From NCBI GenBank assembly GCA_024641635.1, contig JAHECS010000007.1, positions 16,486 through 80,485 on the forward strand: a DNA stretch of 64,000 nt, read 5' to 3'. The translations under genes were made by a program, and so were the position numbers. Below the pieces are notes generated by a model. It was not told the DNA's origin. It saw only the letters and a list, made by a program, of their open reading frames with translations, and made no database searches. How positions within the stretch are numbered: position 1 is the stretch's first letter; every line of letters starts with the position of its first letter. Below, piece after piece: positions 33,993 to 42,449 of the stretch. This stretch comes from Actinomycetes bacterium. GTDB lineage: Bacteria > Actinomycetota > Actinomycetes > S36-B12.

Positions 33993-35891
33993 TCAGATGA
34001 TCCGGATCGTCACGGTGCTGCCCTTGGGCACCTCGCTGCCGGGGGCCGGGTCCTGGCTGATCACGCGGTTCAAGGGGCTGAAGTCACCCTCGACGACGTT
34101 GGGGCGCAGGCCGAGGCCGCGGAGGGTGGTGATCGCCTTCTGCCGCGGCATGTCGACGAGGTTGGGGACGGTCACCGGCGGTGGTCCCTTGGACACCACG
34201 AGGGCCACGCGGCTGCCGGAGTCGACGACGGTGCCCTCCTTGGGCTTCACCGAGATGACGAGGCCGTCCTTGACCGTCTCCGAGAACTTCTGCGTCACGT
34301 CGGACTTCAGTCCCGCCTTCGACAGCGATGACTTGGCGGCGCTCGCCTTCTTGCCGACGACCGAGGGCACCGGGACAGGCTCAGGCCCCTTGGACACCAC
34401 GAGGTCCACCGGAGTGCCCGGCTTCACGGACGCTCCTGCCTTCGGCGAGGTCGACACGACCGTCCCGACGCCGGCCTTGTCGTCGAACGCCTCCTTGATG
34501 CTGCCGACCATGAGGTTGGCCGCAACGATGGCGTCGGTGGCCTCCTTCTGGTCCATCCCCTTGGCTGCTGGCACGTCGTACCGCTCGGGTCCGAGCGAGA
34601 CGACCGCACTCACGACGCCGTCGACGTGCACGCCCTCGCCCGCACCGGGATCCGTGCTGATGACCGACCCCGCCGACACGTCCTCGCTGTACTGCTCGTC
34701 GGCGACCTCCAGCGTCAGCTCGACGCCGCTGAGGGCGGCGGTCGCCTCGTCGACCGACATCCCGACGACGTCCGGATTGGTGACAGTGCGGCCCGGGCCG
34801 GCCGCCAGGAACCAGGCGCCGAATGCGGTGGCAAGGACCGCCAGCGCGAGGAGCAGGACGAGCCAGGGGGCACGGCTGCGCCGGTAGCGCACGGGGGTCG
34901 CCGTGGGGCGGGTGTCCATGGGCCGCGGGGTCGCCGGGCCTCCGCTCGCGGGTGCGGGAACGGGATGGCCTGCGGCCAGCCGTGATGCCATGCCGACGTC
35001 GACGACGAGGGTGTCCTGGGAATCGACGAACGGACGCGGCGGGGGGAGCGCCGACCGCACGCGACGCACATCGGCCAGGAAGTCGAAGGCGTTCTGGTAC
35101 CGCAGTGAGGGGTCCCGCCTCGTCGCGGTCACGACGAGCGCGTCGACGTCGGGCGGGATCCTCGGGTTGACCCCGGACGGCGGCGGCACGTCGGTGTTGA
35201 CGTGCTGGTAGGCCACGCTGAGCGGGCTCTCTCCCGCGTGCGGCACCTGGCCGGCGATCATCTCGTACAGCAGGATGCCCGCCGCGTACACGTCGGATCG
35301 GCCATCCGCCTCGCCGCGTTCGACCTGCTCGGGGGAGAGGTACGCGACCGTGCCGATGATCATCCCCTGGGTGACGCTGTGCCCGTCGGCCTCAACCGCG
35401 CGGGCGAGACCGAAGTCGGCCACCTTGACGCGCCCGTCGTCCGAGATGAGGACGTTCTCCGGCTTGATGTCGCGGTGGACGAAGCCGGCGGCATGGGCCG
35501 CGGCGAGGGCCTCGAGAACCGGGTCGAGGAAGACCAGGGCCTGCTCCGGCGTCAGCGGACCGTACTGGCGCAGCACGTCGCGGAGGGTCCGGCCCGGGAC
35601 GTACTCCATGGCGAGGTAGATCAGGCCGTTGTCCTCGCCCTGGTCGTACACCGCGACGACGTGCCCGTGCGTGAGGCGAGCGGCGGCCTTCGCCTCCCGC
35701 TGGAACCTGACGACGAACGCCTGGTCGTGGGCGAGGTGCGGGTGCATGATCTTGAGGGCGACGATCCGGTCGAGGCGGAGGTCGAGCGCCTCGTAGACGG
35801 TGGCCATGCCCCCCCGAGCGAGCTGCGAGATGACCCGGTAGCGGCCGTCGACGGTCGTGCCGACAAGCCCCTCCTGCCCAGTCGTCTCCAT
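33993..35891 (-). CDS. Ser/Thr protein kinase with four PASTA domains (PknB-like)
   Basis: Membrane receptor kinase that senses peptidoglycan fragments. The 632-residue protein has a Hanks kinase domain (about 15-275) with GGMATVYEA, the ATP-binding Lys in VALKIM, HRDIKPENV, DFGLA and the activation segment ending AYLSPEQ. One transmembrane helix follows (about 339-361), then four extracytoplasmic PASTA repeats (about 365-632). PknL occupies a similar spot in M. tuberculosis (recalled, Rv2176), though PknL lacks PASTA domains. ATG 35891 fits a leaderless start 7 bases from TAGACT. The NadR-like gene lies 10 bases upstream. Confidence 0.93.
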   Translation of the reverse strand: METTGQEGLVGTTVDGRYRVISQLARGGMATVYEALDLRLDRIVALKIMHPHLAHDQAFVVRFQREAKAAARLTHGHVVAVYDQGEDNGLIYLAMEYVPGRTLRDVLRQYGPLTPEQALVFLDPVLEALAAAHAAGFVHRDIKPENVLISDDGRVKVADFGLARAVEADGHSVTQGMIIGTVAYLSPEQVERGEADGRSDVYAAGILLYEMIAGQVPHAGESPLSVAYQHVNTDVPPPSGVNPRIPPDVDALVVTATRRDPSLRYQNAFDFLADVRRVRSALPPPRPFVDSQDTLVVDVGMASRLAAGHPVPAPASGGPATPRPMDTRPTATPVRYRRSRAPWLVLLLALAVLATAFGAWFLAAGPGRTVTNPDVVGMSVDEATAALSGVELTLEVADEQYSEDVSAGSVISTDPGAGEGVHVDGVVSAVVSLGPERYDVPAAKGMDQKEATDAIVAANLMVGSIKEAFDDKAGVGTVVSTSPKAGASVKPGTPVDLVVSKGPEPVPVPSVVGKKASAAKSSLSKAGLKSDVTQKFSETVKDGLVISVKPKEGTVVDSGSRVALVVSKGPPPVTVPNLVDMPRQKAITTLRGLGLRPNVVEGDFSPLNRVISQDPAPGSEVPKGSTVTIRII

Positions 35892-35898
35892 CTTCGCG

Positions 35899-35904
35899 AG
35901 TCTA
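35899..35904 (-). promoter_or_regulatory. -10 box TAGACT, internal promoter of the PASTA kinase
   Basis: Minus-strand TAGACT spans the stop of the NadR-like gene and is followed by 7 bases and ATG 35891, so the kinase may also be expressed alone. Confidence 0.5.
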
Positions 35905-36465
35905 GGTAAGGGGTTCGGAGCCATCCGGTTGCCACGCCCTCCGGAGGGCGTCGACACGGGCAGGAGTGGGCCCCGAGACCCGCACGACGGTGATCCCACG
36001 AGGCCGCAGTTCGGTCTCGACGATCCGGGCGAGGGCCAGTTCGGCCATGTCCCGATGGTCGGGCCCGTCGCGCTGCGCCCCGTCGGGCCGCCAGGGGATC
36101 CCCGGATCGCACCAGGCCACGAGGTCGTAGCCGAGGGCGTGGTCGAGGGCGGACGGCAGGAGGGAGGCGTCGTCGAAGTAGATCAGGCTGTAGGCAGCCG
36201 TCATGAGCGGCGCCGGATCGGCGACGAGCCACTCGAGCGGGCACGTGGCGGCCGCACTGTTCTCGCGCTGCTGCTGCTCGGCCATGAGGGCGGCCTGCTC
36301 GTGCTGTCGCGGTGGCCGACCCTGCCGTTCCACGAAGTCCCTCAGGCTCTCGTCGACACGGCAGGCGGGGAGCGCGGCCTCCAGCGCGAGCGCCAGGGTG
36401 GACTTGCCCGTGCACTCCCCACCGATGAGGCCGAGGCGCCGCGGACGGTCGCGCGTGGACGGCAT
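35902..36465 (-). CDS. NadR-like P-loop kinase (nicotinamide-riboside-kinase type)
   Basis: A 187-residue P-loop protein like the C-terminal kinase domain of NadR. Walker A is GGECTGKST (about residues 15-23), followed by DESLRDFVERQGRPP, a Q-rich helix and the AWCDPGIPW segment. It may phosphorylate nicotinamide riboside or a related nucleoside; the NMN adenylyltransferase and DNA-binding domains of full NadR are absent. AGGAGG precedes ATG 36465. It is the first gene of a two-gene unit with the PASTA kinase. Confidence 0.75.
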   Translation of the reverse strand: MPSTRDRPRRLGLIGGECTGKSTLALALEAALPACRVDESLRDFVERQGRPPRQHEQAALMAEQQQRENSAAATCPLEWLVADPAPLMTAAYSLIYFDDASLLPSALDHALGYDLVAWCDPGIPWRPDGAQRDGPDHRDMAELALARIVETELRPRGITVVRVSGPTPARVDALRRAWQPDGSEPLT

Positions 36466-36495
36466 GCGCGGGTTCGCCTCCTGACAAGTACCAGA

Positions 36496-36501
36496 CACAA
36501 T
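36496..36501 (+). promoter_or_regulatory. -10-like box CACAAT, start of crtYc
   Basis: CACAAT is followed by 6 bases and ATG 36508. It lies 31 bases from the divergent NadR-like start. Confidence 0.4.
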
Positions 36502-36507
36502 GGCGGC

Positions 36508-36849
36508 ATGGGCCGCTACTCCTACGTCGCGATTCTCGCATTCGTGATGGCTGGGTGCCTGTGGCTCGAGATCGCGCTCCGCACGCGGGTGTTCCGCCGG
36601 TGGCGTCGGCTGGTCCTGTCCATCCTGCCTGCCGTCGCCGTCTTCTTCGTGTGGGACGTCTACGCCGTGGCGGCGGGGCACTGGTGGTTCGACCCGGACC
36701 GGGTGCTCGGCATCGACCTGCCGGGCTCGGTCCCCCTGGACGAGGTGCTGTTCTTCATCGCGATCCCCATCGCGTCGATCCTCACCCTGGAGGCGGTCCG
36801 CAGCGTCAAGGACCACTGGACCGTCGGCGACGAGGACCCGCCTCGATGA
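36508..36849 (+). CDS. crtYc: lycopene cyclase subunit CrtYc-like
   Basis: First half of the heterodimeric lycopene cyclase found in Gram-positive bacteria. The 113-residue membrane protein has three helices (about 4-20, 32-52 and 80-97) and the segments FFVWDVYAVAAGHWWFDP and PLDEVLFFI, which are typical of CarR/CrtYc-type cyclases. It overlaps crtYd by 4 bases (ATGA). The pair would cyclise one or both lycopene ends to beta rings, or, if C50-type, epsilon rings. Confidence 0.87.
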   Translation: MGRYSYVAILAFVMAGCLWLEIALRTRVFRRWRRLVLSILPAVAVFFVWDVYAVAAGHWWFDPDRVLGIDLPGSVPLDEVLFFIAIPIASILTLEAVRSVKDHWTVGDEDPPR

Positions 36850-37229
36850 CCTACACGCAGCTTGCGGTGACGGCCGCGGTCGCCGCGGTGATAGCCGACC
36901 TGTGGCTCCTGCGGACACAGCTCGTCCGCCGGCGTGTGTTCTGGACCTCCTACGCGATCATCGTGTTCTTCCAGCTCATCACGAACGGGATGTTCACCGG
37001 CTTCGGCGTGGTGAAGTACGACGGGGACGCCATCGTCGGCGGCACATCGCCGCCGGTCGGTCCGCCGCCGTTCCTCGGCGACGGCCGGATCGCCTACGCC
37101 CCCGTCGAGGACCTGCTGTTCGGCTTCGCGCTCATCCTGCTCTCGCTCAGCCTGTGGGTGCTGTGGGGTCGGCGGGGGATCGAGCGCACCCCGCTGGCAG
37201 GTCCTCCGATCTGGCGGCGACGGGGCTAG
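36846..37229 (+). CDS. crtYd: lycopene cyclase subunit CrtYd-like
   Basis: Second half of the heterodimeric lycopene cyclase. The 127-residue membrane protein has three helices (about 3-22, 32-50 and 92-112) and the paired motif RIAYAPVEDLLFGFALIL, matching the PLDEVLFF segment of the first half. Start is ATGA-coupled to crtYc. Its TAG stop shares the palindrome CTAG (37226-37229) with the stop of the convergent crtB gene. Confidence 0.87.
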   Translation: MTYTQLAVTAAVAAVIADLWLLRTQLVRRRVFWTSYAIIVFFQLITNGMFTGFGVVKYDGDAIVGGTSPPVGPPPFLGDGRIAYAPVEDLLFGFALILLSLSLWVLWGRRGIERTPLAGPPIWRRRG

Positions 37230-38197
37230 GCCGCAGAGGACCCGGGGGACGACCCCTCGCGCCCGTCCTCCGGCATCCCGTCACCGAACCGGCGACGGGC
37301 GCGGACGGCCCGCACCCATGCCGGACCCGCGACGGCGAGTCGTCGGTGCATCGGCACGGTCGCGCGCTGGGCGAACACCTCGTAGTCGGACCGCTCGACC
37401 TCGTCGACGATCCCGCAGTAGAGGACCCTGGCCGCCTCGATGCAGTCTCGCGACGACGGGTGCAGCATGTCGACCCCGGGCCGCGACCGCTCCTCGAGCA
37501 TCCGGACCCGGGCGATCTGCGCGGCGAGCGCCTCCTTGACGGCCGGCGTGGCGACTCGGTGCTCGAGCTGCTCGCGCGTCACGCCGAATGCCGCGAGCTC
37601 GTCCAGAGGCAGGTAGACGCGGCCCCGGTCGAGATCCTCGCCCACGTCACGCACGAAATTGGCGAGCTGGAACGCCACTCCGAGATCGGTCGCGCGGTCG
37701 TAGGCCTCGGGTGACGTCGGCTCGAGGATCGGCACCATCTGCAGGCCGATGACGGCCGCGGATCCGTACACGTACTCATAGAGGTCCTCATAGGTGCGGT
37801 ACTCGGTGACCGTCAGGTCCATCGTCATCGAATCGAGGAAGGCTACGAAGTGCTGCTTCGGTATCTCCCAGCGAAGCACGGTGTCGACGACGGCCCGGCA
37901 CACCGGGTCGTCCGACCAGCCGCGGTCCAGGTCATCGAGGAAGGCACTGCCCCAGGTCCCGAGCCAGTCGGCCTTCTCCCGCTCGGACAGCGTCGACGAG
38001 AGGTCGTCGACGATCTCGTCCGCATAGCGCGCGAATCCATAGAGGGCGTGCACATAGGGGCGCTTGGCCGGGGGGAGCAGCAGGGTGGCGAGGTAGTAGG
38101 TCCTGCCGTGGGCGGCGTTGAGCCGTCGGCAGCGCTCGTATGACTCACGCAGGTGGGGATCGGCGATCCTGGCTGCGTCGAGCTCCTTCTCGCTCAC
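37226..38197 (-). CDS. crtB: phytoene synthase
   Basis: Joins two GGPP molecules to phytoene. The 323-residue protein has both Asp-rich motifs: YADEIVDD and NFVRDVGEDLDRGRVYLP (with DxxxD), plus the RTYYLATLLLP substrate segment. GTG 38197 is preceded by GGAGG and overlaps the stop of the mannosyltransferase gene (GTGA). It is the last gene of the crtE-crtI-mptA-like-crtB operon. Confidence 0.94.
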   Translation of the reverse strand: MSEKELDAARIADPHLRESYERCRRLNAAHGRTYYLATLLLPPAKRPYVHALYGFARYADEIVDDLSSTLSEREKADWLGTWGSAFLDDLDRGWSDDPVCRAVVDTVLRWEIPKQHFVAFLDSMTMDLTVTEYRTYEDLYEYVYGSAAVIGLQMVPILEPTSPEAYDRATDLGVAFQLANFVRDVGEDLDRGRVYLPLDELAAFGVTREQLEHRVATPAVKEALAAQIARVRMLEERSRPGVDMLHPSSRDCIEAARVLYCGIVDEVERSDYEVFAQRATVPMHRRLAVAGPAWVRAVRARRRFGDGMPEDGREGSSPGSSAA

Positions 38198-39780
38198 GCG
38201 GGAATCCTCCCATCGTCCGACTCGCCCGGGCGGGCTTGGTGGGCTCCCCGGCGTGGCCAGGTCGCATTGTCTGCCCGCTCCCTGTCCTCCGGAGTCGCGG
38301 GAGCGAGGCCATCGAGGTCGTCGGGCCCCATGAGCAGTCGCCTCTCTCGAGGAGCGGCGAGGAGGACGATCACGACGACCACGACGGCGACCACGTACGT
38401 GATCACGTCGGCCGCGCCGAAGATGTTGTCCGAGTTCGTGGTGCTCTCGATCATGCCGTGGACGGTGAAGGCCGCCGTGATGAGCACGGCTGCCCGCAGC
38501 TCCCGGCGTGGCAGGCCGGTCGCCGCGAACAGGGGGAGGAACCAGAGGGCGTACCAGGGCTGGACGACCGGCCCGAGGACGACCACTGCGGCCAGCGCCA
38601 GAGCGGCACCCCGCACCGGGCTCCGCCCGCCGGGCCGGAGCACCAGCCAGGCGACGATGATGACGGCCGAGACCGCGCCGGCCAGGCGGACCGCACCGAG
38701 CACGGGGGTGTTGTCCTCGCTCAGGCCGAGCCACGTGGTGACCGTGCCGACCACCTGGCCGACGGCGGTCGTGGGCGACAGCCAGGTCAGGACACCGGAG
38801 GGCGTCCCGAAGGCGGCACTGATGACACCACGCCCGGCGTCGGCGACCAGGTACACGCAGGCGAGGGTGCTGGCCAGGGTGAGGCCCGCCAGGGCCCAGG
38901 ACCGGATCCTGTCGCGCCACCCGCCCAGCCGACCCGCCCACAGCAGGCCGACGAACGGAAGGGCGATCAGGGCGATGGGCTTGATGGCCACCGCGAGGCT
39001 GACCGCGACGGCTCCCCAGATGCAGCGCTGCTGCGTGGCCAGGGTCAGTCCGGCGACCACCAGTCCGACCATGAGGGCGTCGTTGTGGGCGCCGCTGACG
39101 AAGTGCATGAGGACGACGGGGTTGAGCACGCCCAGCCACAGCGCGCGAGCAGGGTCGATCCCGTGCAGCCTGGCCAGCTTCGGCAGGTAGTAGGCGATCA
39201 TGACGACTCCCGCGACGGCGATCAGCCGGAACAGCAGCGCGCCGAGGTAGGCGTTCGGGTGGGCGAACTCCGCGACCGTGCGCTCCAGCAGCAGGAACAG
39301 CGGCCCGTAGGGGGTCGGCGACTCGACCCACATCGGGTCCGCGCCGTCGTCGAACCATCCCGGGATGACGTCGATGCCGATCGTCGTGGGGTCGTGGCCT
39401 GCCCCGAACACCCGGCCCTGCACGTAGTACGAGTAGACGTCGCGGCTGAACATCGGGGGGGCCAGCAGCAGGGGGGCCGACCAGAGGGAGAGGACGCCGA
39501 CGACGGGTCCGACCGCCGGGACGTCGCCCGTGCGCTGGCGGGTCAGCAGCTCCGACCCGAGCAGCAGCCAGGCCTGCAGGAGCACGGCCAGGCCGATGAT
39601 GACGAATGCGCGCGCCGTGAGGCTGCCAGCGAGCGTGCTGCGCAGGGCGTTGACGAGCGGGTGCTCCAGCATCTCCGACGTGAGGGGGAGCCAGCCGATT
39701 CCGAGCGCGCCGAGGGCGACGAGGGTCGTGCCCACCAGGCCCGGGAGCCCGTGCCGGACGGTGAAGGGTGCCGGGGTCAC
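38194..39780 (-). CDS. polyprenol-phosphomannose alpha-1,6-mannosyltransferase (MptA/MptB-like)
   Basis: A GT-C glycosyltransferase that would extend the alpha-1,6-mannan core of lipomannan from polyprenyl-phosphate-mannose, outside the membrane. The 528-residue protein has about a dozen helices and the acidic first-loop segment FSRDVYSYYVQG, then ESPTPYGPLF and VVQPWYALWFLP, typical of MptA/MptB. In M. tuberculosis MptA (Rv2174, recalled) adjoins the prenyl synthase IdsA2, so this gene is probably the ancestral neighbour of crtE. It is coupled to crtI (GTGA at 39777-39780) and to crtB (GTGA). A role with carotenoid mannosylation is possible but unproved. Confidence 0.85.
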   Translation of the reverse strand: MTPAPFTVRHGLPGLVGTTLVALGALGIGWLPLTSEMLEHPLVNALRSTLAGSLTARAFVIIGLAVLLQAWLLLGSELLTRQRTGDVPAVGPVVGVLSLWSAPLLLAPPMFSRDVYSYYVQGRVFGAGHDPTTIGIDVIPGWFDDGADPMWVESPTPYGPLFLLLERTVAEFAHPNAYLGALLFRLIAVAGVVMIAYYLPKLARLHGIDPARALWLGVLNPVVLMHFVSGAHNDALMVGLVVAGLTLATQQRCIWGAVAVSLAVAIKPIALIALPFVGLLWAGRLGGWRDRIRSWALAGLTLASTLACVYLVADAGRGVISAAFGTPSGVLTWLSPTTAVGQVVGTVTTWLGLSEDNTPVLGAVRLAGAVSAVIIVAWLVLRPGGRSPVRGAALALAAVVVLGPVVQPWYALWFLPLFAATGLPRRELRAAVLITAAFTVHGMIESTTNSDNIFGAADVITYVVAVVVVVIVLLAAPRERRLLMGPDDLDGLAPATPEDRERADNATWPRRGAHQARPGESDDGRIPA

Positions 39781-41291
39781 CACCGGGCCGCACGCGAGCG
39801 GTACGCCGGGTCCGGCCCGGTGACGCGCTCCGCGGCGAGTCGGCCCGAGATGAGGACCATCGGTACGCCCACTCCGGGCTGGGTGCCGGAACCGGTGAAG
39901 ACGACGTTCTGGCCCCACAGGTTGCCTGGTCGGAATGGGCCGGTCTGGAGGAACGAGTGCGCAGAGGCGAACGGTGCTCCTCGTTCCATTCCGCGTGCCT
40001 GCCAGTCGAGCGGCGTCGTGACGTCCTCGACCTCGATGGCGTCGCCGAACCCGATGTAGCCACGACGCTCGAGGGTCTGGACGACCTCGTCGCGGTAACG
40101 GGGTCCCAGGGTGCGCCAGTCCAGGGGCGCGTCGAGGTTGGGAGTGGGGAACAGGACGTAGTAGACCTGCTTGCCGTCCGGCGCCAGCGAGGGGTCGGAG
40201 TGCGACGGGTTCGTCACCAGGATGCTGGGATCGCTCATGAGCTGCCTGCGGTCGATGAGCTCGTCGAACACGCCCTGCCACGACCGGCCGAAGTGGATGT
40301 TGTGGTGCGCGATCTTGCTGTACGAGGCGGTTGAGCCCGCGAGAAGCAGGAAGCAGGACGGCGAGTACGTCAGGCGCCGCACGGACCACGGCTGCTGTCC
40401 GAGCAGGTCGCGGTGGGCCACCGGCAGGTCAGGGTTCAGCACCACGACATCCGCGGGGATCCTCTCCCCGTCCGTCGTGACGACGGCAACGGCGCGGTCG
40501 CCCACGGTCTCGACCGACCTGACCTCCGTGCTGTACCGGATGTCGACCCCGTGCTTCTCCGCGGCGCCGGCCATCGCTGCGGGCACGGCATGCATCCCGC
40601 CCTTGGGGAAGAACACGCCGGCGACGGAATCCATGTACGCGATGACCGCGTAGATGGCGAGGGCGTCGTAGGGCGACACCCCGGCGTACATCGCCTGGAA
40701 GGAGTAGATGCGCTCAGTGCGGGGGTCGTTCAGGTACTGGCGGACCTTGGGCGTCAGGCGTCGGAACCCCCCGAGGGCCACCAGTCGGGCCAGGTCGGGC
40801 GTCACGAGGTCGAGGGGCGAGTCGATGTTGCGGTCGATGAAGTCCTTCATCTCGTACCGGTAGAGCTTGGACACGAAGTCCACGTAGCGGCGGTAGCCGG
40901 CGGCCTCGTCCGGACCGATGACCCGCTCGATCTCGTCGGCCATGCGGTCCACGTCCGAGTGCACGTCGAGGACGGAGCCGTCCGGGAAGAAGGAGCGGTA
41001 CAGCGGATCCACCGGCTCGAGGGTGAGCCAGTCGTCCATGTCCTCGCCCAGGCTGTCGAAGGCGTCGGCGATGAGGTCGGGCATGGTGAGGACGGTGGGA
41101 CCGGTGTCGAAGCGGTAGGTGCCGTCGGCGACCTCGATGTCCAGCCGTCCCGCGCGTCCACCGGGGATGGCCTCGCGCTCGAGCACCGTGACGCGCCGGC
41201 CGGCTCCGGCCAGCCGCATGGCGGCGGAGAGGCCGGCGAGCCCGGCGCCGACCACGACCACCGAGTCGGTCGGTCCTGTGACGGTGCGCAT
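39777..41291 (-). CDS. crtI: phytoene desaturase (CrtI)
   Basis: FAD-dependent desaturase turning phytoene into lycopene. The 504-residue protein has the dinucleotide site VVVVGAGLAGLSAA near residue 11, the DTGPTVLTMP segment near residue 75, PKGGMHAVPAAMA and the C-terminal GSGTQPGVGVPMVLISGR segment that is the CrtI-family signature. Its start overlaps the crtE stop by one base (TGATG). A second family member lies at 45632-47119, and this copy, being inside the crtE/crtB operon, is the better candidate for lycopene formation. Confidence 0.94.
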   Translation of the reverse strand: MRTVTGPTDSVVVVGAGLAGLSAAMRLAGAGRRVTVLEREAIPGGRAGRLDIEVADGTYRFDTGPTVLTMPDLIADAFDSLGEDMDDWLTLEPVDPLYRSFFPDGSVLDVHSDVDRMADEIERVIGPDEAAGYRRYVDFVSKLYRYEMKDFIDRNIDSPLDLVTPDLARLVALGGFRRLTPKVRQYLNDPRTERIYSFQAMYAGVSPYDALAIYAVIAYMDSVAGVFFPKGGMHAVPAAMAGAAEKHGVDIRYSTEVRSVETVGDRAVAVVTTDGERIPADVVVLNPDLPVAHRDLLGQQPWSVRRLTYSPSCFLLLAGSTASYSKIAHHNIHFGRSWQGVFDELIDRRQLMSDPSILVTNPSHSDPSLAPDGKQVYYVLFPTPNLDAPLDWRTLGPRYRDEVVQTLERRGYIGFGDAIEVEDVTTPLDWQARGMERGAPFASAHSFLQTGPFRPGNLWGQNVVFTGSGTQPGVGVPMVLISGRLAAERVTGPDPAYRSRAARW

Positions 41292-42376
41292 CAGACGCTT
41301 CTCCGGGTCGCGGCATACGCCAGGCCGGTCAGCACGGTGCGGGCCTCGGGATCGAGGGTCGCAGTGTCCAGCGAGGCGAGGGAGGAATCGAGCAGCTCGC
41401 CGATGAGATTCTCCGTGTAGGCGAGTGCGCCCGTATCGGTGATGACCTCGCGGAGGGCGGACACTCCGTTCGCGTCGAGGACGGGATCGCCGAGGTGGTG
41501 CCGGATCACGGACGCCTGGGCGGGGGTGCTGCGTTCGGCGGCGATGGCCACGAGAACGGTCCGCTTCCCCTCGCGCAGGTCGTCGCCTGCGGGCTTGCCG
41601 GTCTCGGCAGGGTCGCCGAACACCCCGAGGATGTCGTCGCGCAGCTGGAAGGCCTCGCCGAGGGGGAGGCCATAGCCAGAGTAGGCGGCCACCACCTCCT
41701 GGTCCGCCCCGGCGAGGGCGGCACCGAGGTGGAGAGGGCGTTCGATCGTGTACTTGGCCGACTTGTAGCGCACCACGGTGAGGGCTCGCTCGACGGACCC
41801 GCCGCCGCGGACCTGCTCCAGCAGGTCGAGATACTGCCCGGCCATCAGCTCGGTGCGCATCTCGTCGTAGACGGCCTTGGCTCGGCCCATCGCGTCTGGG
41901 GGGAAGCCGCAGGAGAAGATCACCTCGTCGGCCCACGACAGGCACAGGTCGCCGAGGAGGATCGCGGCTCCCACGCCGAACGCCTCCGGCGATCCCCGCC
42001 ACTCGGCGTCGCGGTGCACGCCGGCGAACCGGCGATGGGCGGCCGGCAGGCCTCGGCGGGTGTCGGACCCGTCCATGACGTCGTCGTGGATGAGGGCGCA
42101 GGCCTGCAGGAACTCCAGACCCGCGGCCGCGCGAAGGGCCGCATCGTCGAAGTCGGGATCGCCGCCGGCCCCGCGCCAGCCCCAGTATGCGAAGGCGGGG
42201 CGCAGACGCTTGCCACCGGACAGGAGGGCAGCCAGGGCGTCCACGAGCGGGGTGAGGTCGTCACTCACGTTCTCCAGCACGGTCGACTGGTACGCGATCG
42301 TCTCGTCGACGACTCCCTGAACCCGGGCTCGGAGGTCGGCGGCGTCCAACGGGGACGACGTCGTGGGGCCACTCAC
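41291..42376 (-). CDS. crtE: geranylgeranyl diphosphate synthase (CrtE/IdsA-type)
   Basis: Trans-prenyltransferase providing GGPP for carotenoids. The 361-residue protein has GGKRLRP, the first Asp-rich motif DDVMD (residues 98-102) with following RRG, and the second Asp-rich motif in QLRDDILGVFGD. The residues before the first motif (LEFLQACALIH) fit a medium-chain product. It heads the crt operon. GTG 42376 has a TAGGCT box exactly 6 bases upstream. Confidence 0.92.
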   Translation of the reverse strand: MSGPTTSSPLDAADLRARVQGVVDETIAYQSTVLENVSDDLTPLVDALAALLSGGKRLRPAFAYWGWRGAGGDPDFDDAALRAAAGLEFLQACALIHDDVMDGSDTRRGLPAAHRRFAGVHRDAEWRGSPEAFGVGAAILLGDLCLSWADEVIFSCGFPPDAMGRAKAVYDEMRTELMAGQYLDLLEQVRGGGSVERALTVVRYKSAKYTIERPLHLGAALAGADQEVVAAYSGYGLPLGEAFQLRDDILGVFGDPAETGKPAGDDLREGKRTVLVAIAAERSTPAQASVIRHHLGDPVLDANGVSALREVITDTGALAYTENLIGELLDSSLASLDTATLDPEARTVLTGLAYAATRRSV

Positions 42377-42382
42377 GGTACG

Positions 42383-42388
42383 AGCCTA
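42383..42388 (-). promoter_or_regulatory. -10 box TAGGCT, leaderless promoter of the crtE operon
   Basis: Minus-strand TAGGCT is followed by 6 bases and GTG 42376. It would drive crtE-crtI-mptA-like-crtB. Confidence 0.55.
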
Positions 42389-42437
42389 GGGCCCACACGC
42401 CGAAACGGCCCGTCCGTCCCTCGGCACGTGGCCCCCG

Positions 42438-42443
42438 TAGTCT
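42438..42443 (+). promoter_or_regulatory. -10 box TAGTCT, leaderless start of metF
   Basis: TAGTCT is followed by 6 bases and ATG 42450. An in-frame GTG at 42444 would directly abut the box, so ATG 42450 is the better start. Confidence 0.55.
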
Positions 42444-42449
42444 GTGCGC

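Noticed and set aside
36555-36845. Extended upstream frame of crtYd reaching into crtYc
   Set aside because: The translated extension is Arg/Pro/Gly-rich and unlike any cyclase, while ATG 36846 gives an ATGA overlap and an intact family N-terminus.
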